Part shown: piece by piece, positions 1 through 7,923 of the stretch | Layout of the letters: each line of letters opens with the position of its first letter | Numbering within the stretch: position 1 is the first letter of the stretch | From: Cyanobacteria bacterium M_DeepCast_200m_mx_001 | Lineage (GTDB): Bacteria > Cyanobacteriota > Cyanobacteriia > PCC-6307 > Cyanobiaceae | DNA: 47,975 bases | Reading direction: 5' to 3' | NCBI GenBank assembly: GCA_016882415.1 | Contig: VGQL01000003.1 | Coordinates: forward strand, 1 to 47,975 | The notes under the pieces: generated by a model | Told to the model about the DNA's origin: nothing | Databases searched by the model: none | Seen by the model: only the letters and a program-made list of their open reading frames with translations | Program-made: the position numbers and the translations under genes

Positions 1-1438
1 CCTGGGCGGGGTTGACCCCCAGGGCCTGCACCAGGGCCTCCGCCACGCCACCGGCCTCCAGCAGCTGCAGATCCAGGCTCGCCGCCAGCCGCGACAGGCC
101 GCTGCCCCGGGGCACCACCGCCCGCCGGAACCCCAGCCGCGCCGACTCCTGCAGCCGTTGCTCCAGCTGGCTCACGGGCCGCAGCTGCCCCCCGAGCCCC
201 AGCTCGCCGATCAGCACCGTGCCGGGGGGGAGGGTGAGGTCGCGGTAGCTGGCCACCACCGCGGCGGCCACCCCGAGGTCGGCCGCCGGCTCCTCCACCT
301 CCAGGCCACCGGCCACCGCCAGGTAGCAATCGAAGCGGGAGAGGGGCAGACCGAGATGCTTCTCGAGCACCGCCAGGATCTGGTGCAGGCGATTGGTGCC
401 GATGCCCGTGGCGGTGCGCCGGGGGCTGGCGTAGCTGGTGGTGCTCACCAGGGCCTGCAGATCCACCACCAGGGGCCGGGTGCCCTCGCAGGCCACGATC
501 GTGGCGGTGCCGGCACTGGGTTCATCGCTGCCCAGGAACAGCTCGCTGGGGTTGAGCACCTCCGCCAGGCCCTGGCCGCGCATCTCGAACACCCCCAGTT
601 CATGGGTGGCGCCGAAGCGGTTCTTCACCGCCCGCAGCAGCCGGTGGCTGGCGAAGCGGTCCCCCTCAAAGGTGAGCACCGCATCCACCAGGTGCTCCAG
701 CACCTTCGGGCCCGCCAGCATGCCCTCCTTGGTCACATGGCCCACCAGCAGCAGCGCCGTGTCCTGCCGCTTGGCGATGCGGGCCAGGGCGGCGGCACAT
801 TCCCGCACCTGGGCCACGGAGCCTGGGGCACTGCCCAGCTCGCCGTCATGCAGGGCCTGGATGCTGTCGATCACCGCCACCGCCGGCCGCAGGGCCTCCA
901 GCTCCTGCAGCACCAGCTCCAGATCCGTTTCCGAGAGCAGCTGCATCCCGGGCCCGGGGCCGTCGGTGGGGGTGTCCTGAGCCCCTGCCGGCCCCTGCTC
1001 CACCAGGCGCCGCCAGCGCAGCTTCACCTGTTGGGCCGATTCCTCGGCGCTCACATAGAGCACCGAATGGCGCTGGGCCATGGCCTGGGCGCTCTGCAGC
1101 AGCAGGGTGCTCTTGCCGATGCCCGGGTCGCCCCCCAGCAACACCAGCGAACCGGGCACCAGGCCACCACCCAGCACGCGATCCAATTCGCCGTAGCCGC
1201 TCTGCAGACGCTCCAGCGGCCGCTCCCCCACCGCCTGAATCGGCTCGGAGCGGCGGGCCTGGGGGGCGATGGTGGCCTCGGCGGCGGCGGCCACGGGCCG
1301 GCGGCGGCGGTTGTCGGCGGCGGGGGCGGCCTGCTCCACCAGCGCATTCCAGCTGCCACAGCTGGGGCAACGGCCAAAGAACTGCCGGCTCTGGGCGCCG
1401 CAGCTCTGGCAGACGTAGGTGCTGGTGGCCCGGGGCAA
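1..1438 (-). CDS. radA: DNA repair protein RadA (3' end beyond window)
   Basis: RadA is a RecA-like ATPase that helps process recombination intermediates by branch migration. The reading frame starts at a TTG (1438-1436) and runs off the left edge, so the C-terminus is missing. A four-cysteine zinc finger sits near residues 8-25 (CQSC and CPSC pairs). A Walker A motif, GDPGIGKST, lies near residues 100-110 (about 1110-1135). The RadA-specific KNRFG motif is at about 611-630, followed by the start of the Lon-like C-terminal domain. No ATG fits upstream, so the TTG start is chosen because it is followed at once by the zinc finger. The gene is divergent from rpaB with about 97 nt between starts. 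The identification is secure; the exact start is not. Confidence 0.95.
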   Translation of the reverse strand, partial: MPRATSTYVCQSCGAQSRQFFGRCPSCGSWNALVEQAAPAADNRRRRPVAAAAEATIAPQARRSEPIQAVGERPLERLQSGYGELDRVLGGGLVPGSLVLLGGDPGIGKSTLLLQSAQAMAQRHSVLYVSAEESAQQVKLRWRRLVEQGPAGAQDTPTDGPGPGMQLLSETDLELVLQELEALRPAVAVIDSIQALHDGELGSAPGSVAQVRECAAALARIAKRQDTALLLVGHVTKEGMLAGPKVLEHLVDAVLTFEGDRFASHRLLRAVKNRFGATHELGVFEMRGQGLAEVLNPSELFLGSDEPSAGTATIVACEGTRPLVVDLQALVSTTSYASPRRTATGIGTNRLHQILAVLEKHLGLPLSRFDCYLAVAGGLEVEEPAADLGVAAAVVASYRDLTLPPGTVLIGELGLGGQLRPVSQLEQRLQESARLGFRRAVVPRGSGLSRLAASLDLQLLEAGGVAEALVQALGVNPAQ

Positions 1439-1494
1439 AACGATGTATGAAGAAAGGTGGCTGCCGTCGAATGCGGGGGCCTATCGACCTTTTC

Positions 1495-1510
1495 AGTAGG
1501 TCGAACTACT
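1495..1510. promoter_or_regulatory. Short inverted repeat in the rpaB leader
   Basis: AGTAG at 1495-1499 and CTACT at 1506-1510 form a 5-bp inverted repeat around a 6-nt centre, about 26 nt before the rpaB ATG and inside the radA/rpaB divergent region. It could be part of an operator or promoter. A repeat this short can arise by chance, and it does not match the direct-repeat HLR1 site bound by RpaB. Confidence 0.2.
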
Positions 1511-1535
1511 TAACCCGTCGATCCAGAGTGGCGCA

Positions 1536-2309
1536 ATGACGGCCTTCACCGCCACATCCACAGCCCCGGGCGCCTCGGCCAAGGAAACCATCCTGGTGGT
1601 GGATGACGAGGCCAGCATCCGCCGCATTCTCGAAACGCGGCTGTCGATGATCGGCTACCAGGTGGTCACCGCCAGCGACGGGGAGGAGGCCCTGGAGGCC
1701 TTCCGCCGCACCAGCCCCGACCTGGTGGTGCTCGACGTGATGATGCCGAAGCTCGATGGCTACGGCGTCTGCCAGGAGCTGCGCAAGGAATCGGATGTGC
1801 CGATCGTGATGCTCACGGCACTGGGGGATGTGGCCGACCGCATCACCGGCCTGGAGCTGGGTGCCGACGACTACGTGGTGAAGCCCTTCAGCCCCAAGGA
1901 ACTGGAGGCCCGCATCCGTTGCGTGCTGCGGCGCGTGGAGAAGGAAGGCGGCGGTGCCGGCATCCCCAACTCCGGCGTGATCCAGGTGAGCGATCTGCGC
2001 ATCGACACCAACAAGCGGCAGGTGTACCGCGGCGAGGAGCGCATCCGCCTCACCGGCATGGAATTCAGCCTGCTGGAGCTGCTGGTGGGCCGCAGCGGTG
2101 AACCCTTCAGCCGCGGCGAAATCCTCAAGGAGGTGTGGGGCTACACCCCCGAGCGTCACGTGGACACCCGGGTGGTGGATGTTCATATCTCCCGGTTGCG
2201 CTCCAAACTGGAAGACGATCCGGCCAACCCCGAGCTGATCCTCACGGCCCGGGGCACCGGTTATCTGTTCCAGCGCATCGTTGAAGCCGTTGCCCCCGAA
2301 GCCCTCTGA
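1536..2309 (+). CDS. rpaB: OmpR-type response regulator RpaB (Ycf27)
   Basis: RpaB is the essential cyanobacterial regulator of high-light and photosystem genes, normally phosphorylated by the NblS/Hik33 kinase. The 257-residue protein has a receiver domain (about residues 17-130) with acidic pocket VVDDE, phosphoacceptor D67 in LDVMMPKLDG, a conserved Thr in MLTA and Lys in KPFSP. A winged-helix DNA-binding domain follows (about 150-250, ending in RGTGYLF). Length and sequence fit RpaB better than RpaA. The start ATG is the first after a stop-rich leader. The 3' end overlaps the annotated start of plsX by 29 nt, which suggests co-transcription of a redox/light regulator with phospholipid genes. 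The partner kinase is not in this window. Confidence 0.93.
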   Translation: MTAFTATSTAPGASAKETILVVDDEASIRRILETRLSMIGYQVVTASDGEEALEAFRRTSPDLVVLDVMMPKLDGYGVCQELRKESDVPIVMLTALGDVADRITGLELGADDYVVKPFSPKELEARIRCVLRRVEKEGGGAGIPNSGVIQVSDLRIDTNKRQVYRGEERIRLTGMEFSLLELLVGRSGEPFSRGEILKEVWGYTPERHVDTRVVDVHISRLRSKLEDDPANPELILTARGTGYLFQRIVEAVAPEAL

Positions 2310-3723
2310 CGTTCCCGGCCAAGGCCCCAGCCAGCGCCGCACCCGTCCGCGGGCGATTCGCCGTCTGGTGATTTGGTACCGCCGCAACGCGGCGGTCACC
2401 ACCCTGGTGGACACGGCCACCAGCGCCGGCTCCGCCGCCGGCTCGATGGCGGGTTCCATGGCCGGCTCCATGGCCGACGCGGTGGTGAACACGGCCGGCA
2501 GCGCCCTGAGCACCGCCGGATCGGTGGCCGGGGCCGCCGGGAGCGTGGCCGGGGCCGCCGCCAACACGGTGCTGCAGCCCCTGGTGTTCGATCCGCTGCG
2601 GCGCCTGCAGCAGGGCGTGGGGGGCAGTGAGGGCACCCCCATCAACGATGCCGAGCGGCTGTGGGTGGCGGTGGATGGCATGGGGGGTGACGTCGCCCCC
2701 GGACCGATCCTGGAGGGCTGCCTCAAGGCGGTGCAGCTGCTGCCCCTGCGGGTGAAATTCGTGGCGGAGGCCAGCGCCGTGGCGGCGGCGGTGGCGGAAC
2801 TGGATCTGGGGGATGCCCTGGCGGAGGCCCGGGAGCAGGGCCTGCTGGAGCTGGTGCCCAGTGGCGAATCGGTGGGCATGAACGAGGAAGCCACCGTGGT
2901 GCGCAAGAAGCGCGACGCCAGCATCAACCTGGCCATGGACCTGGTGAAGGAGGGGGCCGCCACGGCGGTGTACTCCGCCGGCAACTCCGGCGCCGTGATG
3001 GCCTCAGCGATCTTCCGCCTGGGGCGGCTAAAGGGGATCGATCGGCCCGCCATCGGCGCCCTGTTCCCCACCAAGGATCCCGAGCAGCAAGTGCTGGTGC
3101 TGGATGTGGGCGCCAACATGGACAGCAAACCCGCCTACCTGCACCAGTGGGCCCTGCTGGGCAACATCTACAGCCGCGATGTGCTGCAGGTGGCCCAGCC
3201 GCGCATCGGCCTGCTCAACATCGGCGAGGAGGAGTGCAAGGGCAATGAACTGGCCCTCAAGACCTACCCGCTGATGGCGGAGGAGCGGCGCTTCCACTTC
3301 GCCGGCAACTGCGAAGGCCGCGATGTGCTCTCCGGGGAATTCGATGTGGTGGTGTGCGATGGCTTCACGGGCAACGTGCTGCTGAAGTTTCTGGAGAGCG
3401 TTGGCAGCGTGCTGCTGGATGTGCTCAAGGCGGAGCTGCCCCGGGGGCGCCGCGGCAAGGTGGGTTCGGCCTTCCTGATCAGCAACCTGCGCCGCATCAA
3501 GAAACGGCTCGACCACGCCGAACACGGCGGCGCGCTGCTGTTGGGGGTGAATGGGGTGTGTGTGATCGGCCACGGCAGCAGCAAGGCCCTGTCGGTGGTG
3601 AGCGCCCTGCGGCTGGCCCATTCGGCCGCCAACCACGGGGTGATGGAGGATCTGCAACGGCTCAGTGCCGAGGCGGGCCATGGGGCGGGAGATGCCGCGG
3701 AATCGGCGGTTGCCTGTGGTTGA
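2281..3723 (+). CDS. plsX: Phosphate acyltransferase PlsX with long N-terminal extension
   Basis: PlsX converts acyl-ACP to acyl-phosphate, the first committed step of phospholipid synthesis in most bacteria. The catalytic domain begins near residue 125 (WVAVDGMGGDVAPG) and continues through conserved blocks such as SAGNSGAVMA, LDVGANMDSKP and CDGFTGNVLLKF. That domain has the usual length of about 330-350 residues. In front lies an extension of about 120 residues: a basic stretch (RRTRPRAIRRLVIWYRR) followed by Ala/Gly/Ser-rich repeats (see 2440-2559). The frame opens at TTG 2281, with TTG 2290 and GTG 2368 as alternatives, and no strong ribosome site is visible. The basic and amphipathic extension could be a membrane tether, which is inference. 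The gene leads plsX-fabH-fabD-plsC. Confidence 0.93.
   Translation: MKPLPPKPSDVPGQGPSQRRTRPRAIRRLVIWYRRNAAVTTLVDTATSAGSAAGSMAGSMAGSMADAVVNTAGSALSTAGSVAGAAGSVAGAAANTVLQPLVFDPLRRLQQGVGGSEGTPINDAERLWVAVDGMGGDVAPGPILEGCLKAVQLLPLRVKFVAEASAVAAAVAELDLGDALAEAREQGLLELVPSGESVGMNEEATVVRKKRDASINLAMDLVKEGAATAVYSAGNSGAVMASAIFRLGRLKGIDRPAIGALFPTKDPEQQVLVLDVGANMDSKPAYLHQWALLGNIYSRDVLQVAQPRIGLLNIGEEECKGNELALKTYPLMAEERRFHFAGNCEGRDVLSGEFDVVVCDGFTGNVLLKFLESVGSVLLDVLKAELPRGRRGKVGSAFLISNLRRIKKRLDHAEHGGALLLGVNGVCVIGHGSSKALSVVSALRLAHSAANHGVMEDLQRLSAEAGHGAGDAAESAVACG
2440..2559 (+). repeat. In-frame tandem repeats in the PlsX N-terminus
   Basis: Two sets of coding repeats lie in the plsX extension. At 2440-2475 a 12-nt unit encoding GSMA occurs three times. 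At 2518-2559 a 21-nt unit encoding GSVAGAA occurs twice. Both keep the frame. Such Ala/Gly/Ser repeats are prone to copy-number change by slippage. Confidence 0.8.
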
Positions 3724-3763
3724 CTGAGCCGTCGGTTGGACTGAACCGGTGGCGCTGGGCCCG

Positions 3764-4780
3764 ATGAGCACCTACGGCATGGCTCTGGTGGGCAGCGGCA
3801 GCGCGGTTCCCGCCGCCCGCGTCAGCAACACCCGCCTGAGCGAGCGGGTAGACACCAACGACGACTGGATCCGCAGCCGCACCGGCATCGCCGAGCGGCG
3901 CATCTGCAGCCCGGATGAACCGCTCACCCCCCTGGCCACCCGGGCCGCCGAGGCGGCCCTGGCCCATGCGGGCTGGGCGGCAGAGGATCTGGATCTGATC
4001 CTGATGGCCACCTCCAGCCCCGACGATCTGTTCGGCACGGCGCCGCGGGTGCAGGGGGCCCTGGGGGCCAAGAACGCCGTGGCCTTTGATCTCACCGCCG
4101 CCTGCAGCGGCTTTCTGTTTGCCCTGATCACCGCGGGCCAATACCTGCGCAGCGGCGCCATGCGACGGGCCCTGGTGATCGGCGCCGATCAACTCAGCCG
4201 CTGGGTGGACTGGGACGACCGCACCACCTGCGTGCTGTTCGGGGATGGGGCCGCCGCCGTGGCGGTGGAAGCCTGCCCCGCCGACGCGGACGGGCTGCTG
4301 GGGTTCCGCATGCGCTCCGACGGCAGCCGCAACGGCTGCCTCACCCTGGCCCAGACCGAAACCCACCACAGCGTGCTCAGCGGCGTGGATGCCCAGATCG
4401 GGGGGTTCGCACCGCTGCGCATGAACGGCCAGGAGGTGTACAAGTTCGCCGTGCGGGAGGTGCCGGCGGTGCTCAAGGAGCTGCTGGAGAGCACCGGCAC
4501 CGAAGCCAGCGCCCTCAACTGGTTACTGCTTCACCAGGCCAACCAGCGCATCCTCGATGCGGTGGCCGACCGCTTCGCCATCCCCCACGAACGGGTGCTG
4601 AGCAACCTGGCCAGCTACGGCAACACCTCGGCCGCCACCATCCCCCTGATGCTCGATGAGGCGGTGAAGGATGGCCGCATCCAGCCCGGGGATCTGATCG
4701 CCAGCAGCGGCTTCGGGGCAGGCCTCAGCTGGGGCGGAGCCCTGCTGCGCTGGAGCGGTCCCCAGGGGGCAGCGACCTAA
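3764..4780 (+). CDS. fabH: Beta-ketoacyl-ACP synthase III (FabH)
   Basis: FabH starts type II fatty-acid synthesis by condensing acetyl-CoA with malonyl-ACP. With the ATG at 3764 the protein has 338 residues, the usual family length; a GTG 15 nt upstream is a less likely start. The catalytic triad is visible: C114 in DLTAACSGF, His in LLLHQANQRI and Asn in SYGNTSAATIP. The C-terminal glycine loop GFGAGLSWG is present. It lies 40 nt after plsX and just before fabD, so the operon supplies both the initiation step and the acyl-phosphate branch. Confidence 0.97.
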   Translation: MSTYGMALVGSGSAVPAARVSNTRLSERVDTNDDWIRSRTGIAERRICSPDEPLTPLATRAAEAALAHAGWAAEDLDLILMATSSPDDLFGTAPRVQGALGAKNAVAFDLTAACSGFLFALITAGQYLRSGAMRRALVIGADQLSRWVDWDDRTTCVLFGDGAAAVAVEACPADADGLLGFRMRSDGSRNGCLTLAQTETHHSVLSGVDAQIGGFAPLRMNGQEVYKFAVREVPAVLKELLESTGTEASALNWLLLHQANQRILDAVADRFAIPHERVLSNLASYGNTSAATIPLMLDEAVKDGRIQPGDLIASSGFGAGLSWGGALLRWSGPQGAAT

Positions 4781-4783
4781 TCT
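4778..4783 (+). promoter_or_regulatory. Possible -10 box (TAATCT) before fabD
   Basis: TAATCT overlaps the fabH stop codon and ends 25 nt before the fabD ATG. The spacing matches the TAnnnT boxes in front of many other genes here. It could give fabD an internal promoter, although the stop codon itself supplies the TAA. Confidence 0.3.
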
Positions 4784-4808
4784 CCCCCCGACGTTGCAGC
4801 GCGCCGGC

Positions 4809-5699
4809 ATGGGTATCGCCTGGGTCTTCCCCGGACAGGGGTCGCAGAAGGTCGGCATGGCGGAGCCCGTGCTGGAGCTGCCCGGTGCCCGCGAACGCTT
4901 CAGCGCCGCCTCGGAGCTGCTCGGCCGTGACCTGCTGGCCATCTGTGCCGGCACGGCGGAAGGGCCCCTCAGCGACCTCAACGACACCCGCAACACCCAG
5001 CCGGCGCTGTTCGTGATCGAAACCCTGCTGGTGGATGGGCTCAAGGCCCAGGGCCGCAGCGCCCATGTGGTGGCGGGCCACAGCCTGGGGGAATTGGTGG
5101 CCCTCTATGCCGCCGGGGTGTTCGATGCCCAGACGGGCCTGCAGCTGATGAAGACCCGCAGTGAATTGATGGCTGCCGCCGGCGGTGGCGCCATGACCGC
5201 CGTGATGGGCTTCGACCGCGGCCAGCTGGAGGAGCTGGTGGGCGCCACCGACGGGGTGGTGATCGCCAACGACAACAGCAGCGCCCAGGTGGTGCTGTCC
5301 GGCAGCCCCGAAGCGGTGGCGGCGGTGAGTGCGGCACTCACCTGCAAGCGGGCCATTCCCCTGGCGGTGAGCGGCGCCTTCCACTCGCCGTTCATGCAGG
5401 GGGCCGCCGATGCCTTCGCCCAGGCGATCGAAGCGGTGCCCTTCGCCGACGCCACCATCCCGGTGCTCAGCAACACCGACCCCACGCCGGAGACCCGGGG
5501 CTCCGCCCTCAAGCAGCGGCTGCGCAGCCAGATGACCACCGGCGTGCGCTGGCGCGAAACCATGGACCGTTTCGGTGCCGACGGCATCGCCACCGCCGTG
5601 GAGATCGGCCCGGGCAACGTGCTCAGCGGCCTGATCAAGCGCAGCTGTGAGGGCATCAGCACCGCCCAGATCGCCGGCGCCGCCGACCTGGGGCTGTGA
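4809..5699 (+). CDS. fabD: Malonyl-CoA:ACP transacylase (FabD)
   Basis: FabD loads malonyl groups onto acyl carrier protein for fatty-acid elongation. The N-terminal motif FPGQGSQ (about residues 7-13), the nucleophile S92 in AGHSLGE, an Arg in MKTRSELM and the catalytic His in GAFHSPFM are all present. The length of 296 residues is typical. The ATG at 4809 is preferred over a TTG at 4794 because it begins directly with the conserved GIAWVFPGQG strand. The stop overlaps the GTG start of plsC by 4 nt, indicating translational coupling. Confidence 0.97.
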   Translation: MGIAWVFPGQGSQKVGMAEPVLELPGARERFSAASELLGRDLLAICAGTAEGPLSDLNDTRNTQPALFVIETLLVDGLKAQGRSAHVVAGHSLGELVALYAAGVFDAQTGLQLMKTRSELMAAAGGGAMTAVMGFDRGQLEELVGATDGVVIANDNSSAQVVLSGSPEAVAAVSAALTCKRAIPLAVSGAFHSPFMQGAADAFAQAIEAVPFADATIPVLSNTDPTPETRGSALKQRLRSQMTTGVRWRETMDRFGADGIATAVEIGPGNVLSGLIKRSCEGISTAQIAGAADLGL

Positions 5700-6451
5700 A
5701 CCGTCCCGTTCAGGCGGTGAAGCGGGTGCTGCGGCGCCGCCGCAAACCCGCGGAGCCGCCGGCCCTGCTGCGCACCCCCAAACCCAGCCTCACCTACCGG
5801 CTGGTGAGCTACTTGCTGGTGTTCCCGATCTACCGGCTGCTGTTCCGCGGCCGCACCACCGGCAACACCAACGTGCCCCTGGAGGGGGCCCTGGTGGTGG
5901 TGGCCAACCATGGCTCCCACCTCGACCCGCCGCTGCTGGGCCACGCCCTGGGGCGCCCCGTGGCCTTCATGGCCAAGGCGGAGCTGTTCAAGGTGCCCCT
6001 GTTGGGGCCCATCATCCGGGCCTGCGGGGCCTACCCGGTGGCCCGCGGCGCCAGCGACCGCGAGGCGATCCGCACCGCCACAGACCGCCTGGATCAGGGC
6101 TGGGCCACCGGGGTGTTCATCGACGGCACCCGCCAGGCCGATGGCCGCGTCAACAACCCCCAACCAGGGGCCGCGCTGCTGGCGGCCCGGGCCGGGGTGC
6201 CCCTGCTGCCGGTGGCGATCATCAACAGCCATCGGGCCCTGGGCACCGGCTCACGGCGGGCACGCCTGCTGCCGATCCACATCCGCATCGGCACCCCGAT
6301 CCCACCGCCGGCCTCCCGCCGCCGCGCCGACCTGGATGCCGCCACCGCCGCCTGTCAGGCCCAGATCAACGCCCTGCTGGACCAAGGCCTGATCAACGCG
6401 GTTGCAGCTCTTCCAGCAGCGGACCAAAACGCGCTGCCGCCCAGCCCCTAA
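5696..6451 (+). CDS. plsC: 1-acyl-sn-glycerol-3-phosphate acyltransferase (PlsC family)
   Basis: PlsC adds the second acyl chain to lysophosphatidic acid to make phosphatidic acid at the membrane. The acyltransferase motif H72-x4-D77 (NHGSHLDPP) is clear. Further family blocks are FMAKAELF, a conserved Gly-Ala-Tyr-Pro segment and FIDGTRQADG, the cyanobacterial form of the usual FPEGTRS block. The N-terminus is basic and followed by a hydrophobic stretch (about residues 34-50). It starts with GTG in a 4-nt overlap with fabD. The last 59 nt overlap the convergent ydcF-like gene in antisense. Confidence 0.92.
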   Translation: MNRPVQAVKRVLRRRRKPAEPPALLRTPKPSLTYRLVSYLLVFPIYRLLFRGRTTGNTNVPLEGALVVVANHGSHLDPPLLGHALGRPVAFMAKAELFKVPLLGPIIRACGAYPVARGASDREAIRTATDRLDQGWATGVFIDGTRQADGRVNNPQPGAALLAARAGVPLLPVAIINSHRALGTGSRRARLLPIHIRIGTPIPPPASRRRADLDAATAACQAQINALLDQGLINAVAALPAADQNALPPSP

Positions 6452-7025
6452 GGTCACGGCCGGTCAGCACCCACAAGGCTGCCCGGGCCCCGTCACCCCA
6501 CACCTTGCTGCGGCCCTCCGGCAGGCAGCGCTGGCCACAGGGCACCGGCACCGGGGTGAGGCTGATGCCACGGCTCCCCGCCACCACGCGGCCCACCAGC
6601 AGGGCCCGGTCCATGTGGTCACTGCTGGTGACCAGCAGCACGTGGCGCACCTGGGCGCGCTTGAGCTCATCCACCACCGAGGTGAAATTGCTGAGGGTGT
6701 CGGTGGCGCGGTAATCGAGCTGCACGCGGCCGGCATCGAGGCCCTGGCGCCCGAACAACCAGTGGGCGTACTCGGGGTTGCTGCCGCCGCTCACCAGCAC
6801 CGGCAGGCCATCCCGCCGGGCCAGGTCCGCCGCCACCCGTTCCCGTTCCACATCCCCCCCCAGCACCAGGATCATCTGGGGGGGCGGCACCGGCGGCAGC
6901 CACAGGCCCCGGGTGAGCCAGAGCAGGCCCGCGGCCCCCAGCAGCCACCAGAGCCGGCGCCCGCGGCGGGCCCGACGGCGACGGGGGCGTTGGGGCTGCC
7001 GCGGCGGCACGGGGCGTGCGGCCAT
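6393..7025 (-). CDS. YdcF/ElyC-family (DUF218) membrane-anchored protein
   Basis: This 210-residue protein belongs to the DUF218 / YdcF-ElyC-SanA family, some members of which affect envelope integrity; their chemistry is not established. It has an Arg-rich N-terminus (about 1-25), one hydrophobic anchor (WWLLGAAGLLWL, about 26-42), then the DUF218 fold with ILVLGGDVERER, the conserved T-x-x-N segment (TDTLSNF) and LLVTSSDHMDRA. It is the third gene of a minus-strand run ycf34-tsaB-ydcF and shares one base with the tsaB stop. Its 3' end overlaps plsC. Confidence 0.82.
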   Translation of the reverse strand: MAARPVPPRQPQRPRRRRARRGRRLWWLLGAAGLLWLTRGLWLPPVPPPQMILVLGGDVERERVAADLARRDGLPVLVSGGSNPEYAHWLFGRQGLDAGRVQLDYRATDTLSNFTSVVDELKRAQVRHVLLVTSSDHMDRALLVGRVVAGSRGISLTPVPVPCGQRCLPEGRSKVWGDGARAALWVLTGRDLRGWAAARFGPLLEELQPR

Positions 7026-7675
7026 CAGAGCCCCTCCACCGGGCTGGTGGGGTAGAGGGGCAGCACCGGCCCCCAGGGGCCCGGCAGATCCGCCGCCGCC
7101 GCCAATTGCCCCAGGGCCAGCAGCTCGGCAGCATCCGCCTCGGGCTCCACCAGCGCCGGCCGGCAGGGTTCGGCGCCGTGCGGGGGCCGCCAGGGCTGGG
7201 GTTCCCGATGCAGCTGCGGCGACTCCAACTCCGCCAGCCCCCCCAGGGCCTCCGGCCGCGGCCCATAGGCACCCGCCACCGTGCCGCGCCGCGGCAGCTC
7301 CTGGGTGAGCCAGAAGCGCGGCACCCCCGCCAGGGGGCCGCCCGGTCGGGCCAAACGCCGCGCGATCAAGAGGGTGCTGCTGAAGCCGTGCAGGGGAATC
7401 ACCAGCTGCTGAGCCAGGGTGCGGGCCAGCACCACCGTGAGCCGGGTGCCCGTGAAGCCGCCCGGGCCGGTGGCCACCACCAGCCGCCCCAGCTCCCCCC
7501 AGCGCTCCGCCGGCAGCAGCTCCTCCAGGCAGGGCAGGAGTTCATTGGACAGGCGGCGGCCCAGGGGGAAGCTGGCCAGCTGGGGCGCCGTTGCGGCGTT
7601 CCCGAGGGGCTGGAGCCCCACCGCCAGGGTTTCGCTGGAACTGTGCAGGGCCAGCAGCAGGGGCGCCGCACTCAT
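7025..7675 (-). CDS. tsaB: tRNA threonylcarbamoyladenosine biosynthesis protein TsaB
   Basis: TsaB (YeaZ) is the partner of TsaD in making the t6A modification next to the anticodon of ANN-reading tRNAs. The 216-residue sequence opens with an ASKHA-type strand (LLLALHSSSETLAVGL), where other members have DTS. It continues with the characteristic VVATGPGGFTGTRLTVVLARTLAQQL block at about residues 65-92. It overlaps ycf34 by 4 nt and ydcF by 1 nt, so the three are probably one transcript. TsaD, TsaE and TsaC are not in the window. Confidence 0.92.
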   Translation of the reverse strand: MSAAPLLLALHSSSETLAVGLQPLGNAATAPQLASFPLGRRLSNELLPCLEELLPAERWGELGRLVVATGPGGFTGTRLTVVLARTLAQQLVIPLHGFSSTLLIARRLARPGGPLAGVPRFWLTQELPRRGTVAGAYGPRPEALGGLAELESPQLHREPQPWRPPHGAEPCRPALVEPEADAAELLALGQLAAAADLPGPWGPVLPLYPTSPVEGL

Positions 7676-7923
7676 GTGGGCAGGGCCTGATCGGGGCAGA
7701 GCCGCCGCCAGCGGCCGGGATCAGCGCTGAAGCTGGCGCAGGCGCGCACATCCCACTCCACCCCCACCTGACCCTCCGGCAGATCGAGCACCTGCACGTG
7801 AATCTGGGGCTGGTGGGGCACGAACGCAGGCTCACCGCTGAGATGGGGGACGCCATGCTGCCGTTCCACCGCGTGGTAGGCCTGGCACTGGTCCACCCAG
7901 CGGCAGTCCACGCAGATGCACAT
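7672..7923 (-). CDS. ycf34: Ycf34 family protein
   Basis: Ycf34 is a small protein conserved in cyanobacteria and some algal plastids and linked to photosynthetic electron transport and Fe-S binding. The 83-residue protein starts with the family signature MCICVDCRWVDQCQAYHAVE, including four closely spaced cysteines. The longer open frame upstream (to 8256) is antisense to cca and is not part of the gene. The ATG at 7923 is fixed by the signature. The 5' end overlaps the ATG frame of the divergent cca gene by 8 nt, so its promoter must lie within cca coding sequence. Confidence 0.93.
   Translation of the reverse strand: MCICVDCRWVDQCQAYHAVERQHGVPHLSGEPAFVPHQPQIHVQVLDLPEGQVGVEWDVRACASFSADPGRWRRLCPDQALPT

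Noticed and set aside
158-1450. A 430-codon plus-strand open frame opposite radA
   Set aside because: It is antisense to a clear RadA and its composition (Gln, Gly, His, Ala-rich) is typical of GC-rich shadow frames.
1439-1535. An HLR1-type RpaB binding site upstream of rpaB
   Set aside because: No pair of TTACA-like direct repeats is present; only a 5-bp inverted repeat was seen.
1506-3128. A 540-codon minus-strand frame opposite rpaB and plsX
   Set aside because: Both genes are certain on the plus strand; the frame is low-complexity and shows no domain.
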